Source: Acidovorax radicis N35
GTDB lineage: Bacteria > Pseudomonadota > Gammaproteobacteria > Burkholderiales > Burkholderiaceae_C
Direction of reading: 5' to 3'
NCBI RefSeq assembly: GCF_000204195.1
Contig: NZ_AFBG01000018.1
Coordinates: forward strand, 558,001-622,000
Length of the DNA: 64,000 bases
Shown: one piece after another, positions 51,728-58,819 of the stretch
Position numbering within the stretch: the first letter of the stretch is position 1
Layout: each line of letters begins with the position of its first letter
Made by a program: the position numbers and the translations under genes
The notes under the pieces: generated by a model
Told to the model about the DNA's origin: nothing
The model's input: the letters and a program-made list of their open reading frames with translations, nothing else
Database searches by the model: none

Positions 51728-53928
51728 AGCCCCTGCTGTCCAAGGCCGTGGTGCGTGCGGTGGCCATTGCGGCGGTCACGCTGTTCGTGGGCAGCGCGCT
51801 GTTCACGCCCCAGCTCAACCCGGTCACGCGGGGCGCGTTCCTGGCATCGGTCAATGTTGGCCCCGTGTGGGGCGAGCTGGTGCAGTGGCGCGTTGCCCTG
51901 ATCCAGGCGCGCAATGAGCTCGGTGCCTGGCCCAAGGACATCCAGGAATACGCGCCGCGCATTGCCAACCCGCAGCTGCGCGTAACCTCCCCGCGCCCCA
52001 ACGTGCTGCAGGCCGACATCGCCCACAACCCCGAGCTCGGCAAGCTGGCCGGCACGCAGGTGGTGGTGGAGCTGAAGCCCGGCACCCACACCTGGACGTG
52101 CCGGCCCGGCAACCCGCCCATTCCCTCTGGCTACCTGCCCATCAACTGTCAGGAAGGCAGCACCGACGACTTCGAGCCCGCCACCAAGCCCGCGCCCGAT
52201 GCCGACCCGTTCGCCTGGCTGCGTTCGCTCATCCTGTGGTGCGCAGTGATCTTTGCCGTGGGCGCCGTCGTGTGGGTGGTGCGCCACCCCCTGATCGGCG
52301 CGGGCCAGCTGCGCCCTGCGCGTCTGCGGCGCACACCCCTGGCGCGCCTGCCGCAGATCGACCGGCTGCTGCGCTGGCTGCGGCGGCTGGAGGCCACCTT
52401 GCTGGCCGCCGACATCCGCATGGTGGACTGGCGCCGCGCCGTGCTGTGCGCCCAGGCCACGGGCGCCGACCATGCACCGGCCCTGGCACGCGCATTGGCC
52501 GAGCGCGTGTCGGCCCGCTGCCAGCCCAGCAGCGACTGGGCGCTGCCCGGCCAGGTGTTCGAGTGGCAGTTTCCGCCCGACCTGCCCGTGTCGCTGGACC
52601 GCTGCCTCGTCTTTGTGCCCACCCCGGGCATCGACGAAGCCACCGCGCTGCGCCAGCTGCGCGCCGCGCAGACCGGCAGCGACGTGCTGTTGATCCTCAG
52701 CGAGCACAGCGTGGAAACCCCGTGCCCGCTGCTGCGCGCCCACGCCGATGACCGCGCCAATCTGCACGTGATGGTGGACAGCGCCAGCCAGACCGAGTGG
52801 CTGATCGGCGGCGAATCGCTGCAGGTGCTGCTGCGCCAATTGGCCGCGCAGCTGCGCATCACCCGCATCTCGCCGTACCAGACGCGTGGCGGCGTGACCC
52901 GCGAAGGCGCCTTCTTTGGCCGCGCACAGCTGCTCGCCCGTGTCATCAACCGCGAGCCCGCCAACTACCTGGTGGTGGGCGGTCGCCAGCTGGGCAAGAG
53001 CAGCCTGCTCAAGGCCGTGCAGCGCCGCCTGCAAGGCCACCCGCACACCGTGTGCCACTACGTCTCGCTGCGCGACCACCGCCTGGCGCCCCGTATGGCG
53101 CTGCAGTTTGGCCTGGCCGCCGACACACCACTCGAAGCCATCGTGGACCACCTGCAGGCCCAGTACGAGGGCAAGCGCCTGGTGCTGCTGATCGACGAGG
53201 CCGACCTGTTCTTCCGCGACGAGTCGAACCACGGCTACGCCCAGTTGTCCACGCTGCGCGCGCTGAGCGAAGAGGGGCGCTGCTGGTTCATGCTCGCGGG
53301 CTTCTGGGACCTGTACGCCACGGCCGTGCTCGACTACCAGAGCCCCTTGCGCAACTTTGGCGAAGTGCTGGCCATCGGCGGGCTGGAGCGTGCCGCCTGC
53401 CGCGAGCTGGCCACCGAGCCCTTGCGCAGGCTGCGCCTGGGCTTTGCCAGCGACACGCTGGTGGAAAAGCTCGTGGACGCCAGCGGCCAGCGCGCCAACC
53501 TCGTCGCCATCCTGTGCCAGGAGTGCCTGGAAGCCCTGCAGCCTGGCGAGCGCGCCATCGAAGCCCGCCACCTCACGCAGGCCCTGGCCTCGCAGGCGGT
53601 GCAGGACGCACTGGCCGGCTGGGGCCGCCTGAGCCACGACGAGGCCGCCTGCCGCCTCGACCGCATCGCCGTCTACCACACGGCCCAAGTCGGGCAGACC
53701 GGCCTGGTGGCCCTGGCCCAGCTGCTGCAAAGCCACGGCATCACCGCCGACGCGCAGGCGCTGCGCCAGTCGCTGGCCCGCCTGCAGCTGGCCTATGTGC
53801 TGCGCAAGCAGGACGCCGACTACCGCTTTGCCATCCCGCTGCTGCAGGGCCAGTTCGAGCCGACCGAGGTGGAACTGCTGCTGCGCCAGGAGCTGGCGAT
53901 GCTGGCGCGCAGCACGGTAAAAATATGA
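51712..53928 (+). CDS. Membrane protein: pilin-like periplasmic domain plus cytoplasmic STAND-like P-loop NTPase
   Basis: A 738-residue protein. TM1 (~14-32) is followed by a periplasmic segment (~40-150) with pilin-like features: NELGAWP, then VVVELKPGTHTWTC ending YLPINC, with Cys130 and Cys146 placed like the pilin disulfide. TM2 spans ~171-190. The cytoplasmic part has an alpha/beta domain (~215-400) and an NTPase core with Walker A Lys429 (GGRQLGKSSLL) and Walker B Asp495-Glu496 (RLVLLIDEADLFF). A C-terminal winged-helix-like region (~635-720) completes it. The gene overlaps the XRE gene by 16 nt. A signal-transducing NTPase sensing something at the envelope is inferred; no named system matches. 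Confidence 0.75.
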   Translation: MLDRLKPLLSKAVVRAVAIAAVTLFVGSALFTPQLNPVTRGAFLASVNVGPVWGELVQWRVALIQARNELGAWPKDIQEYAPRIANPQLRVTSPRPNVLQADIAHNPELGKLAGTQVVVELKPGTHTWTCRPGNPPIPSGYLPINCQEGSTDDFEPATKPAPDADPFAWLRSLILWCAVIFAVGAVVWVVRHPLIGAGQLRPARLRRTPLARLPQIDRLLRWLRRLEATLLAADIRMVDWRRAVLCAQATGADHAPALARALAERVSARCQPSSDWALPGQVFEWQFPPDLPVSLDRCLVFVPTPGIDEATALRQLRAAQTGSDVLLILSEHSVETPCPLLRAHADDRANLHVMVDSASQTEWLIGGESLQVLLRQLAAQLRITRISPYQTRGGVTREGAFFGRAQLLARVINREPANYLVVGGRQLGKSSLLKAVQRRLQGHPHTVCHYVSLRDHRLAPRMALQFGLAADTPLEAIVDHLQAQYEGKRLVLLIDEADLFFRDESNHGYAQLSTLRALSEEGRCWFMLAGFWDLYATAVLDYQSPLRNFGEVLAIGGLERAACRELATEPLRRLRLGFASDTLVEKLVDASGQRANLVAILCQECLEALQPGERAIEARHLTQALASQAVQDALAGWGRLSHDEAACRLDRIAVYHTAQVGQTGLVALAQLLQSHGITADAQALRQSLARLQLAYVLRKQDADYRFAIPLLQGQFEPTEVELLLRQELAMLARSTVKI

Positions 53929-53931
53929 GCC

Positions 53932-53988
53932 AAATTGGCCGCCAGCGCTTGATGGATAAGCGCTAATAGCTACTATTTTTGTAGTAAT
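53932..53988 (+). repeat. 57-bp dispersed repeat, copy E
   Basis: Arms AGCGCTT (53944-53950) and AAGCGCT (53958-53964), then CTAC/GTAG pairing downstream. Copies E and F share their first 19 nt and the overall 57-nt length. It starts 3 nt after the NTPase gene stop and runs into the 3' end of the hydroxylase gene, whose last codons it encodes. Confidence 0.88.
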
Positions 53989-54767
53989 CCGCAGCAACCC
54001 CGTGCCGCAGGCGATTCCACCCCGGCCTTGTGCACATCCCGCATGCGCAGCATGTCGCCCCAGCGGGTGGCGAGCTGCGGCGCAAAGCCCACTTCGCCGT
54101 CAAACCGCGCGGGGTTGGCATAGGTGCCAAACAGCATGTCCCACACCGGCAGGTCGCCATAGTTGCGGGCATGCACATCGCGTTCGTGGTGCAGTGCGTG
54201 CATCTCGGGCCGGGGCAGCAGCCAGCCCAGCCAGCGTGGGGTGTGGATGTTCCAGTGCTGAAAAATGCTGAGCACCGCCAGCAGGGCCGTGGTCAGTGCC
54301 GCGGCTGCGGGCGCCAGCCCCAGCACCACCGTGCCCAGGGCCACGCCCATACCGGTTTTGACCAGCACCTCGAAGGGGTGCACCACATAGGCGCCTGGCA
54401 CATCCACGCGCGGCGCAGCATGGTGCAGCTGGTGGCCCATGCGCCAAAGCCCATCGAACCGGTGCTCGGCCCGGTGCCATGCGTAGTGCACCAGCGACAG
54501 CACCAGCAGCCCCACCGGCACACCCCACAGGCTCAGCGCGCTCAGGTCGAGCACGCGCAGCGCGGCGAACCCCGTGGCCTGCAGCAACCAGGGCACAAGC
54601 GAGCCCACCATGGCCGTCAGCACAAAAAACGCCACGCCCAGCCGCTGCCAGCCGGGCACGGGCGCATAGCTGCGCGCGGGTGAGCGCGCCTCCACCGCCC
54701 ACATCAGGGCATAGGCCGTGGGGACCAGCAGCGGGGCCAGCAAGGGGAAGTGGGGGGCGTCGATCAT
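53973..54767 (-). CDS. Fatty acid hydroxylase / sterol desaturase-family membrane protein
   Basis: A 264-residue di-iron membrane enzyme. The His clusters are in order: HYAWHRAEH (~125-133), HQLHHAAP (~145), FQHWNIHTP and HALHHERDVHARNYG (~215). Four hydrophobic segments surround them. Members use O2 to hydroxylate or desaturate lipid chains. The ATG at 54767 has AAAGG 6 nt upstream. An ArsR-type operator lies 21 nt upstream of the start, matching one before the arsR-like gene. The last four or five codons derive from a 57-bp repeat, so the C-terminus may be non-native. Confidence 0.87.
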   Translation of the reverse strand: MIDAPHFPLLAPLLVPTAYALMWAVEARSPARSYAPVPGWQRLGVAFFVLTAMVGSLVPWLLQATGFAALRVLDLSALSLWGVPVGLLVLSLVHYAWHRAEHRFDGLWRMGHQLHHAAPRVDVPGAYVVHPFEVLVKTGMGVALGTVVLGLAPAAAALTTALLAVLSIFQHWNIHTPRWLGWLLPRPEMHALHHERDVHARNYGDLPVWDMLFGTYANPARFDGEVGFAPQLATRWGDMLRMRDVHKAGVESPAARGCCGLLQK

Positions 54768-54787
54768 GGAAGGCCTTTCTTGGTGAG

Positions 54788-54812
54788 CATATGTGCGTCG
54801 ATGTGCACATGT
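54788..54812 (-). promoter_or_regulatory. ArsR-type operator before the fatty acid hydroxylase gene
   Basis: A 25-bp inverted repeat, CATATGTGC-N8-GCACATGT, 21 nt upstream of the hydroxylase start. It has the same outer 17 bases and the same spacing as the element at 55231-55255, so the same regulator should bind both. Confidence 0.8.
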
Positions 54813-54889
54813 TGTGTGGAAAAAATGGGCACATTGCTGTGCCCGCTTGGCGGAGTTGGCTTGGCGGGGGAGGATTCTTTTGGCGACGG

Positions 54890-55222
54890 TCAACGGGGGC
54901 AGCACAGCGGCTGCAGGGTCTGTAGCAGGGTGGTCAGGGCCTTCATCTGCTCCAGCACACCGTCGCCATCGATGGCGTAGAAGGTGTGCCGCCCCTCGGT
55001 CTCCGACCGCAGGATGCGCGCACGCTCCAGCACCTGCAGGTGGCGCGCCACCACGGAGCGGTCTTGGGGCACCTGCTCGGCAATCGAGCCCACATCGGCG
55101 CGGCCCTGCAGCACCAGCACCCGCAAGATGGCCACGCGCGCGGGTTCGGACAATGCTTTGAAGAAGGCGCTGTCCAGTGCATCAATGCAGGCGGCGGCAG
55201 CGGTTTCGCGGGGGGAGGTCAT
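54890..55222 (-). CDS. ArsR-family transcriptional regulator
   Basis: A 110-residue winged-helix regulator: SEPARVAILRVLVLQGRADVGSIAEQVPQDRSVVARHLQVLERARIL, then the wing ETEGRHTFYAID. The metal-binding ELCVCDL motif of ArsR/SmtB sensors is absent; only a CC pair near the C-terminus remains. It may therefore sense a non-metal signal such as a lipid or redox state, which is inferred. It is upstream of, and on the same strand as, the hydroxylase, with an operator before each gene. Start ATG 55222 is 8 nt after the operator; the ribosome site is weak. Confidence 0.88.
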   Translation of the reverse strand: MTSPRETAAAACIDALDSAFFKALSEPARVAILRVLVLQGRADVGSIAEQVPQDRSVVARHLQVLERARILRSETEGRHTFYAIDGDGVLEQMKALTTLLQTLQPLCCPR

Positions 55223-55230
55223 GGGTAGAG

Positions 55231-55255
55231 CATATGTGCACATTAATGCACATGT
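55231..55255 (-). promoter_or_regulatory. ArsR-type operator before the arsR-like gene
   Basis: CATATGTGC-N8-GCACATGT, 25 bp, 8 nt upstream of the regulator's start codon. It is identical in both arms and spacing to 54788-54812. Autorepression is the likely function. Confidence 0.8.
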
Positions 55256-55320
55256 CAACCTCGCGGCAATCCCCTTTGCCGGACCCCTCCGTCAGCCTGA
55301 GGGGGTGTGGCCCACTTCGG

Positions 55321-56358
55321 TCATGGCTCGGGCCAGGCCACCACCACCACCGCCCCGCGCTTGCGCCCCGTCTCCACATACGCGTGCGCAGCGGGCAAAT
55401 CGGTGAAGGGGTAGGTGCGGTCCACCACGGGCTGCAGCGCACCGGCCCGGGCCAGATCCACCAGCATCTGCAGGTCCTGCACACGCTCGGGCGCAGGGCC
55501 GCCGATGCTGCGGCGTGTGCCGCGCGGGCGGGCCAACAATTCCATCAGGCTGCCCGCCACCGACAGGTAGCGGCCGTGCTCGTTCAGGCTTGCCAGGCAG
55601 GTGGCGAAGCTGCTGGCGCCCACGGTGTCGGCAATCACGTCCCAGCGCTGCGCGGTTTGGGTGAAGTCCTGCGCGGTGTAGTCGACCACGTCGTGTGCGC
55701 CGAGCGCCAGCACCAGCGCCACATTGCCCGCGCTGCACACCCCCGTGACCAGCGCACCCCGGTGCCGCGCCAGCTGCACCATGGCGCTGCCCACGGCGCC
55801 CGACGCGCCAATCACCAGCACCCTCTCGCCCGCCCGCACCTGGGCCTTGTTCAGAAAGTGCAGCGCTGCCAAACCACCAAACGGCAGGCTGGCCGCTTCG
55901 ACAAATGACAGCCGCGCGGGCTTGTGCACCAGGGGCTTGGTGGCGGGCAGCACGCAGTATTCGGCATGGCAGCCCATGGCAACGCCGGCCACGCCCAATA
56001 CGGCGTCGCCCGGTTGAAAGCCCTGCACGTCACGGCCCACGGCCTCCACCACGCCGGCCACGTCGGTCCCCAGCACCGGCTGGCGTGGCCGCGCCAGACC
56101 AAACGCCAGCCGTCCCAGCAGCCCAAATCCACGCGGCAGGTTCTGCGTGCGAATGCGCACGTCGGCCGACGACACGCTGGCCGCAAGCACCCGCACCAGC
56201 ACGTCGCGCGGGCCGGGTGTGGGGCCGGGGCGCGTCTGCAGCTCCAGCACCTCGGCGCCCCCGTAGTCGTGGCACACCCAGGCCCGCAGGGTGGTGGGAG
56301 CGTGGGCCGCAGAGGGGCTGGCAAACGGGGCTGCGGATGTATGGGGGGTGTCGGGCAT
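55321..56358 (-). CDS. Zinc-independent MDR oxidoreductase
   Basis: A 345-residue medium-chain oxidoreductase of the NAD(P)-dependent quinone reductase/enone reductase group. The substrate domain reads LGTDVAGVVEAVGRDVQGFQPGDAVLG, the nucleotide motif is VLVIGASGAVGSAMVQLARHRGALVTGVCS, and the end is TGRKRGAVVVVAW. No zinc-loop cysteines are present. The substrate is unknown. ATG 56358 is chosen; a longer frame upstream runs through low-complexity and MITE sequence. Transcribed alone. Confidence 0.85.
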   Translation of the reverse strand: MPDTPHTSAAPFASPSAAHAPTTLRAWVCHDYGGAEVLELQTRPGPTPGPRDVLVRVLAASVSSADVRIRTQNLPRGFGLLGRLAFGLARPRQPVLGTDVAGVVEAVGRDVQGFQPGDAVLGVAGVAMGCHAEYCVLPATKPLVHKPARLSFVEAASLPFGGLAALHFLNKAQVRAGERVLVIGASGAVGSAMVQLARHRGALVTGVCSAGNVALVLALGAHDVVDYTAQDFTQTAQRWDVIADTVGASSFATCLASLNEHGRYLSVAGSLMELLARPRGTRRSIGGPAPERVQDLQMLVDLARAGALQPVVDRTYPFTDLPAAHAYVETGRKRGAVVVVAWPEP

Positions 56359-56495
56359 GGGGGTTGGCAAGGTCACGGGAAGGGAGGGCAGATACGCGCA
56401 GCCGCAGAGCGTAGGCAGATACATCTCCCGCACGCAACCCGACCTTGGGTGGGGTACCTGGCGATCCTCCCGCCCAGTCCATCGTGCAGTACGCT

Positions 56496-56680
56496 TAAGA
56501 ACCTGTTCAAGATCTTTTCGGGGATCGCATGGGAGTGCAATCGGGATGAGTGGATGCTTCGGATGTGCCGCATGGGCTCGTGCCCATGCCAGCAGCCGGG
56601 GCGTCCAATCGCCCGATTTCACTCCAACCCTTCGGGCAAGGTACTTGTGCGACCCTGAAAAGATCTTGAACAGGTTCTAA
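56496..56680. mobile_element. MITE-like element with terminal inverted repeats and TAA target duplication
   Basis: A 179-bp non-coding element (56499-56677) is flanked by direct TAA copies (56496-56498, 56678-56680). Its ends are inverted repeats of at least 21 bp without mismatch, beginning GAACCTGTTCAAGATC. A 3-bp TNA duplication is typical of the IS1031 group of the IS5 family, so a transposase of that kind is the likely mover. No transposase is encoded in the element or anywhere in the window. Inside are a few short palindromes, such as GGGCTCGTGCCC. Confidence 0.8.
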
Positions 56681-56701
56681 GACACACTGCGGAGGCACCC
56701 C

Positions 56702-57235
56702 TTGAACCCCACCCTCTACACCGTGGCTTACCCCGAATGCGATGCACAAGACCTGCTTGCCGTGGACACCTGGCGCGCCGACAACGACCCCACCGGCCAT
56801 GCGCTGATCCGTCCACATTTCACGCTGGTGTTTGCTGGTGACGGGGTGGACGCCACCACCTACCTGGCCCATGTGGCGGCGGTGGCGGCGCGCACTGCGG
56901 CCATCGCCTTTCACTGCCGCTACGCGATGCTGGGGGCCGACGCCTGCAGCCAGCGCACCCATGCTTACCTGGTGCCGGACGAGGGCTACGCCGCGCTCTC
57001 GTTGCTGCACGATGCCCTGTACAGCGGCCCGCTGGCCGACCACCTTCGGCTGGATCTGCCCTACACGCCCCATATCACGGTGGGGGCGTTTGCCTCCGCC
57101 GCGCGAGCGCGGCAGTGGTGCATTGACCGCAACCTTGCAGGTGTCTCGTTGCCCGGCCGCGTGGAGGCGCTGTGGGTGGGGCAGGTGGTTGAGGGGCGGT
57201 TTGAGCACCTGGGGCAGTTTGCGCTGGCGGGCTGA
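56702..57235 (+). CDS. 2'-5' RNA ligase / cyclic phosphodiesterase-family protein
   Basis: A 177-residue protein of the 2H phosphoesterase superfamily. Both catalytic HxT motifs are present: His39-Phe-Thr41 (RPHFTLVF) and His124-Ile-Thr126 (TPHITVGAF), about 85 residues apart as usual. Family members act on cyclic or 2'-5' phosphodiester bonds of RNA or nucleotides; the cellular substrate is unknown. Translation starts at TTG 56702, supported by a GGAGG site 8 nt upstream. The MITE ends 21 nt upstream of the start, inside the promoter region. Confidence 0.85.
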   Translation: MNPTLYTVAYPECDAQDLLAVDTWRADNDPTGHALIRPHFTLVFAGDGVDATTYLAHVAAVAARTAAIAFHCRYAMLGADACSQRTHAYLVPDEGYAALSLLHDALYSGPLADHLRLDLPYTPHITVGAFASAARARQWCIDRNLAGVSLPGRVEALWVGQVVEGRFEHLGQFALAG

Positions 57236-57317
57236 ACCCCTGCGGCTGCCCCTACACTGCGGCCATCTGGTTCCTCCAAGGCCGTGAGGCCTTGGACTTC
57301 TACGGGAGGTTTGGACA

Positions 57318-57710
57318 ATGCCCATCCAGCTCGATCACCTCATGGTGCCCGCCCGCGACAAACTGGCCGCCGCCCGGCTGCTGGCCGAACTGCTCGGCGT
57401 GCCCTGGTCCGAAACCGGCGTCGGGCCGTTTGCGCCCGTGTTCGTGAACGATGGTTTCACCATCGATTTCGACGAATGGCCCGAGCCCATTCCGCGCATC
57501 CATTACTGCTTTCGGGTGAGCGACGCGGAGTTCAGCGCCATCCTCGGGCGCATCCAGGCCGCGGGCATCCCGTACCGCAGCGCCGTGCACGGCCCCGTGG
57601 ACGGGCAGGTGGACACGGCCCACGGTGGCCGCATCGTCTACTGGAACGAGCCCGATGGGCACCAGTGGGAGATGCTGACCGTGAGCTACGCGCGCGCTAC
57701 AGCGGGTTGA
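57318..57710 (+). CDS. VOC-family protein
   Basis: A 130-residue single-domain vicinal-oxygen-chelate protein. Possible metal ligands are His7 (LDHLMVPARDK), His62 (RIHYCFRVSD) and Glu118 (PDGHQWEMLTV), the usual placing. Substrate unknown; such proteins include small dioxygenases, glyoxalase-like enzymes and antibiotic-binding proteins. GGAGG lies 7-8 nt before the ATG. A 57-bp repeat follows the stop. Confidence 0.85.
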   Translation: MPIQLDHLMVPARDKLAAARLLAELLGVPWSETGVGPFAPVFVNDGFTIDFDEWPEPIPRIHYCFRVSDAEFSAILGRIQAAGIPYRSAVHGPVDGQVDTAHGGRIVYWNEPDGHQWEMLTVSYARATAG

Positions 57711-57727
57711 GGGCTGAATTCCAAGTG

Positions 57728-57784
57728 AAATTGGCCGCCAGCGCTTAATCTATAAGCGCTACTAGCTATCAAATTTATAGTAAT
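57728..57784 (+). repeat. 57-bp dispersed repeat, copy F
   Basis: The best-formed copy: arms AGCGCTT (57740-57746) and AAGCGCT (57754-57760), then CTAT (57766-57769) and ATAG (57777-57780). It lies between convergent genes, 17 nt after the VOC stop and 13 nt from the LysR stop. Confidence 0.88.
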
Positions 57785-57797
57785 TGCCGCCTGTGAT

Positions 57798-58691
57798 TCA
57801 AGGCCGCTGCGCCATCACCAGCGCATACAGCGCCTGCGCCGCCACGGACAGGCTTTCGTCCCGCCGCCGCACCAGGTAGATCTGCCGTGTGAGCCCGGGC
57901 AGCGACAACGGCCGCGTGACCAGCCCCGGCTGCTCGAAGTGGAACAGCGTGAGCGCCGGCACCACGCTGATGCCCAGGCCCGCGCGCACCATGCCCATCA
58001 CGGTGGCCAGTTGCTCCACCTCCATCAGCGTGTGCATGGCCTGCGGGTGCAGGGCGGCCTCCAGGTACTGGCGCACGCTGCTGGTGCGGGCCAGGTGGAT
58101 GAACGGCCAGGCGGCCAAGTCCTGCGCGGTGATGGCTTTGCGGCGGCGTGCCAGCGGGTGGTCTGCGGGGCACACCAGGTAGAAGTTATCGCTGCAAAAA
58201 GGCTCGGCCTGCAAAGCAGGGGTGTCGGCGCGGATGGCGGCCAGCGCAAAGTCGGCATGGCCGCTGGCCACGCGCTCGATGCACGGCTCGGACAGCACGT
58301 CGGCGATGTCGATCTCGATGCCGGGGTGCGCCGCGCGGTACTGCGCCAGCACGGCGGGCAGCCAGCCCGCAGCAAGCGATGGCAGCAGCGCCACGGCCAC
58401 CCGCCCGCGCTGCAGGGTGGCGGCATCGCGGAGAGCCCCGAGCGCATTGGTGATCTCGCTGCGGATGCGGCGGGCTGATTCCAAAAAGTTCTGCCCCTCG
58501 GGCGTCAGGTCCACATGCCGCGTGCTGCGGTCGAAAAGGCGCAGGCCCAGGTCGTCCTCCAGTGCGCGGATCAGTGCGCTGAACGCGGGCTGCGACAAAT
58601 GGCACAGCGCTGCTGCGCGCGTGAAGCTTTGCTGCTCTGCCAGCGCAATAAAGGCATCGAGCTGGCGGCTGGAGAGGTGGGCAGTGCTCAT
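57798..58691 (-). CDS. LysR-family regulator of the AtuA-type operon
   Basis: A 297-residue LysR regulator. The N-terminal HTH is FIALAEQQSFTRAAALCHLSQPAFSALIRALEDDLGLRLFDR. The effector domain (~90-295) shows GRVAVALLPSLAAGWLPAVLAQYRAAHPGIEI and a MEVEQLATVMGMVRAGLGISVVPAL segment. It is divergent from the AtuA-family operon, and a T-N11-A palindrome lies between at 58733-58747. It probably activates that operon when the substrate or its product binds. Confidence 0.92.
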   Translation of the reverse strand: MSTAHLSSRQLDAFIALAEQQSFTRAAALCHLSQPAFSALIRALEDDLGLRLFDRSTRHVDLTPEGQNFLESARRIRSEITNALGALRDAATLQRGRVAVALLPSLAAGWLPAVLAQYRAAHPGIEIDIADVLSEPCIERVASGHADFALAAIRADTPALQAEPFCSDNFYLVCPADHPLARRRKAITAQDLAAWPFIHLARTSSVRQYLEAALHPQAMHTLMEVEQLATVMGMVRAGLGISVVPALTLFHFEQPGLVTRPLSLPGLTRQIYLVRRRDESLSVAAQALYALVMAQRP

Positions 58692-58732
58692 GGGGGAGGG
58701 CGGCGGCTGGTAAACCGGCTGCTGATTGATTT

Positions 58733-58747
58733 ATCTGAAATTCAGAT
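58733..58747. promoter_or_regulatory. LysR binding palindrome (T-N11-A)
   Basis: ATCTGAAATTCAGAT: 7-bp arms ATCTGAA and TTCAGAT around one base, with T at 58734 and A at 58746 giving the LysR T-N11-A pattern. It is 41 nt upstream of the LysR start and 72 nt upstream of the AtuA-type gene, the usual recognition-site position. Confidence 0.75.
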
Positions 58748-58819
58748 GGATTCATTGGAACAATCGATTTCACAGAATACCGCAGTCTCTCTAAAGTGCC
58801 CCCAGGAGACAACAAACCC

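Noticed and set aside
51580-53997. An 805-codon open frame antisense to the membrane NTPase gene
   Set aside because: Same shadow effect; the plus-strand protein has Walker motifs and membrane helices, while the antisense frame has none.
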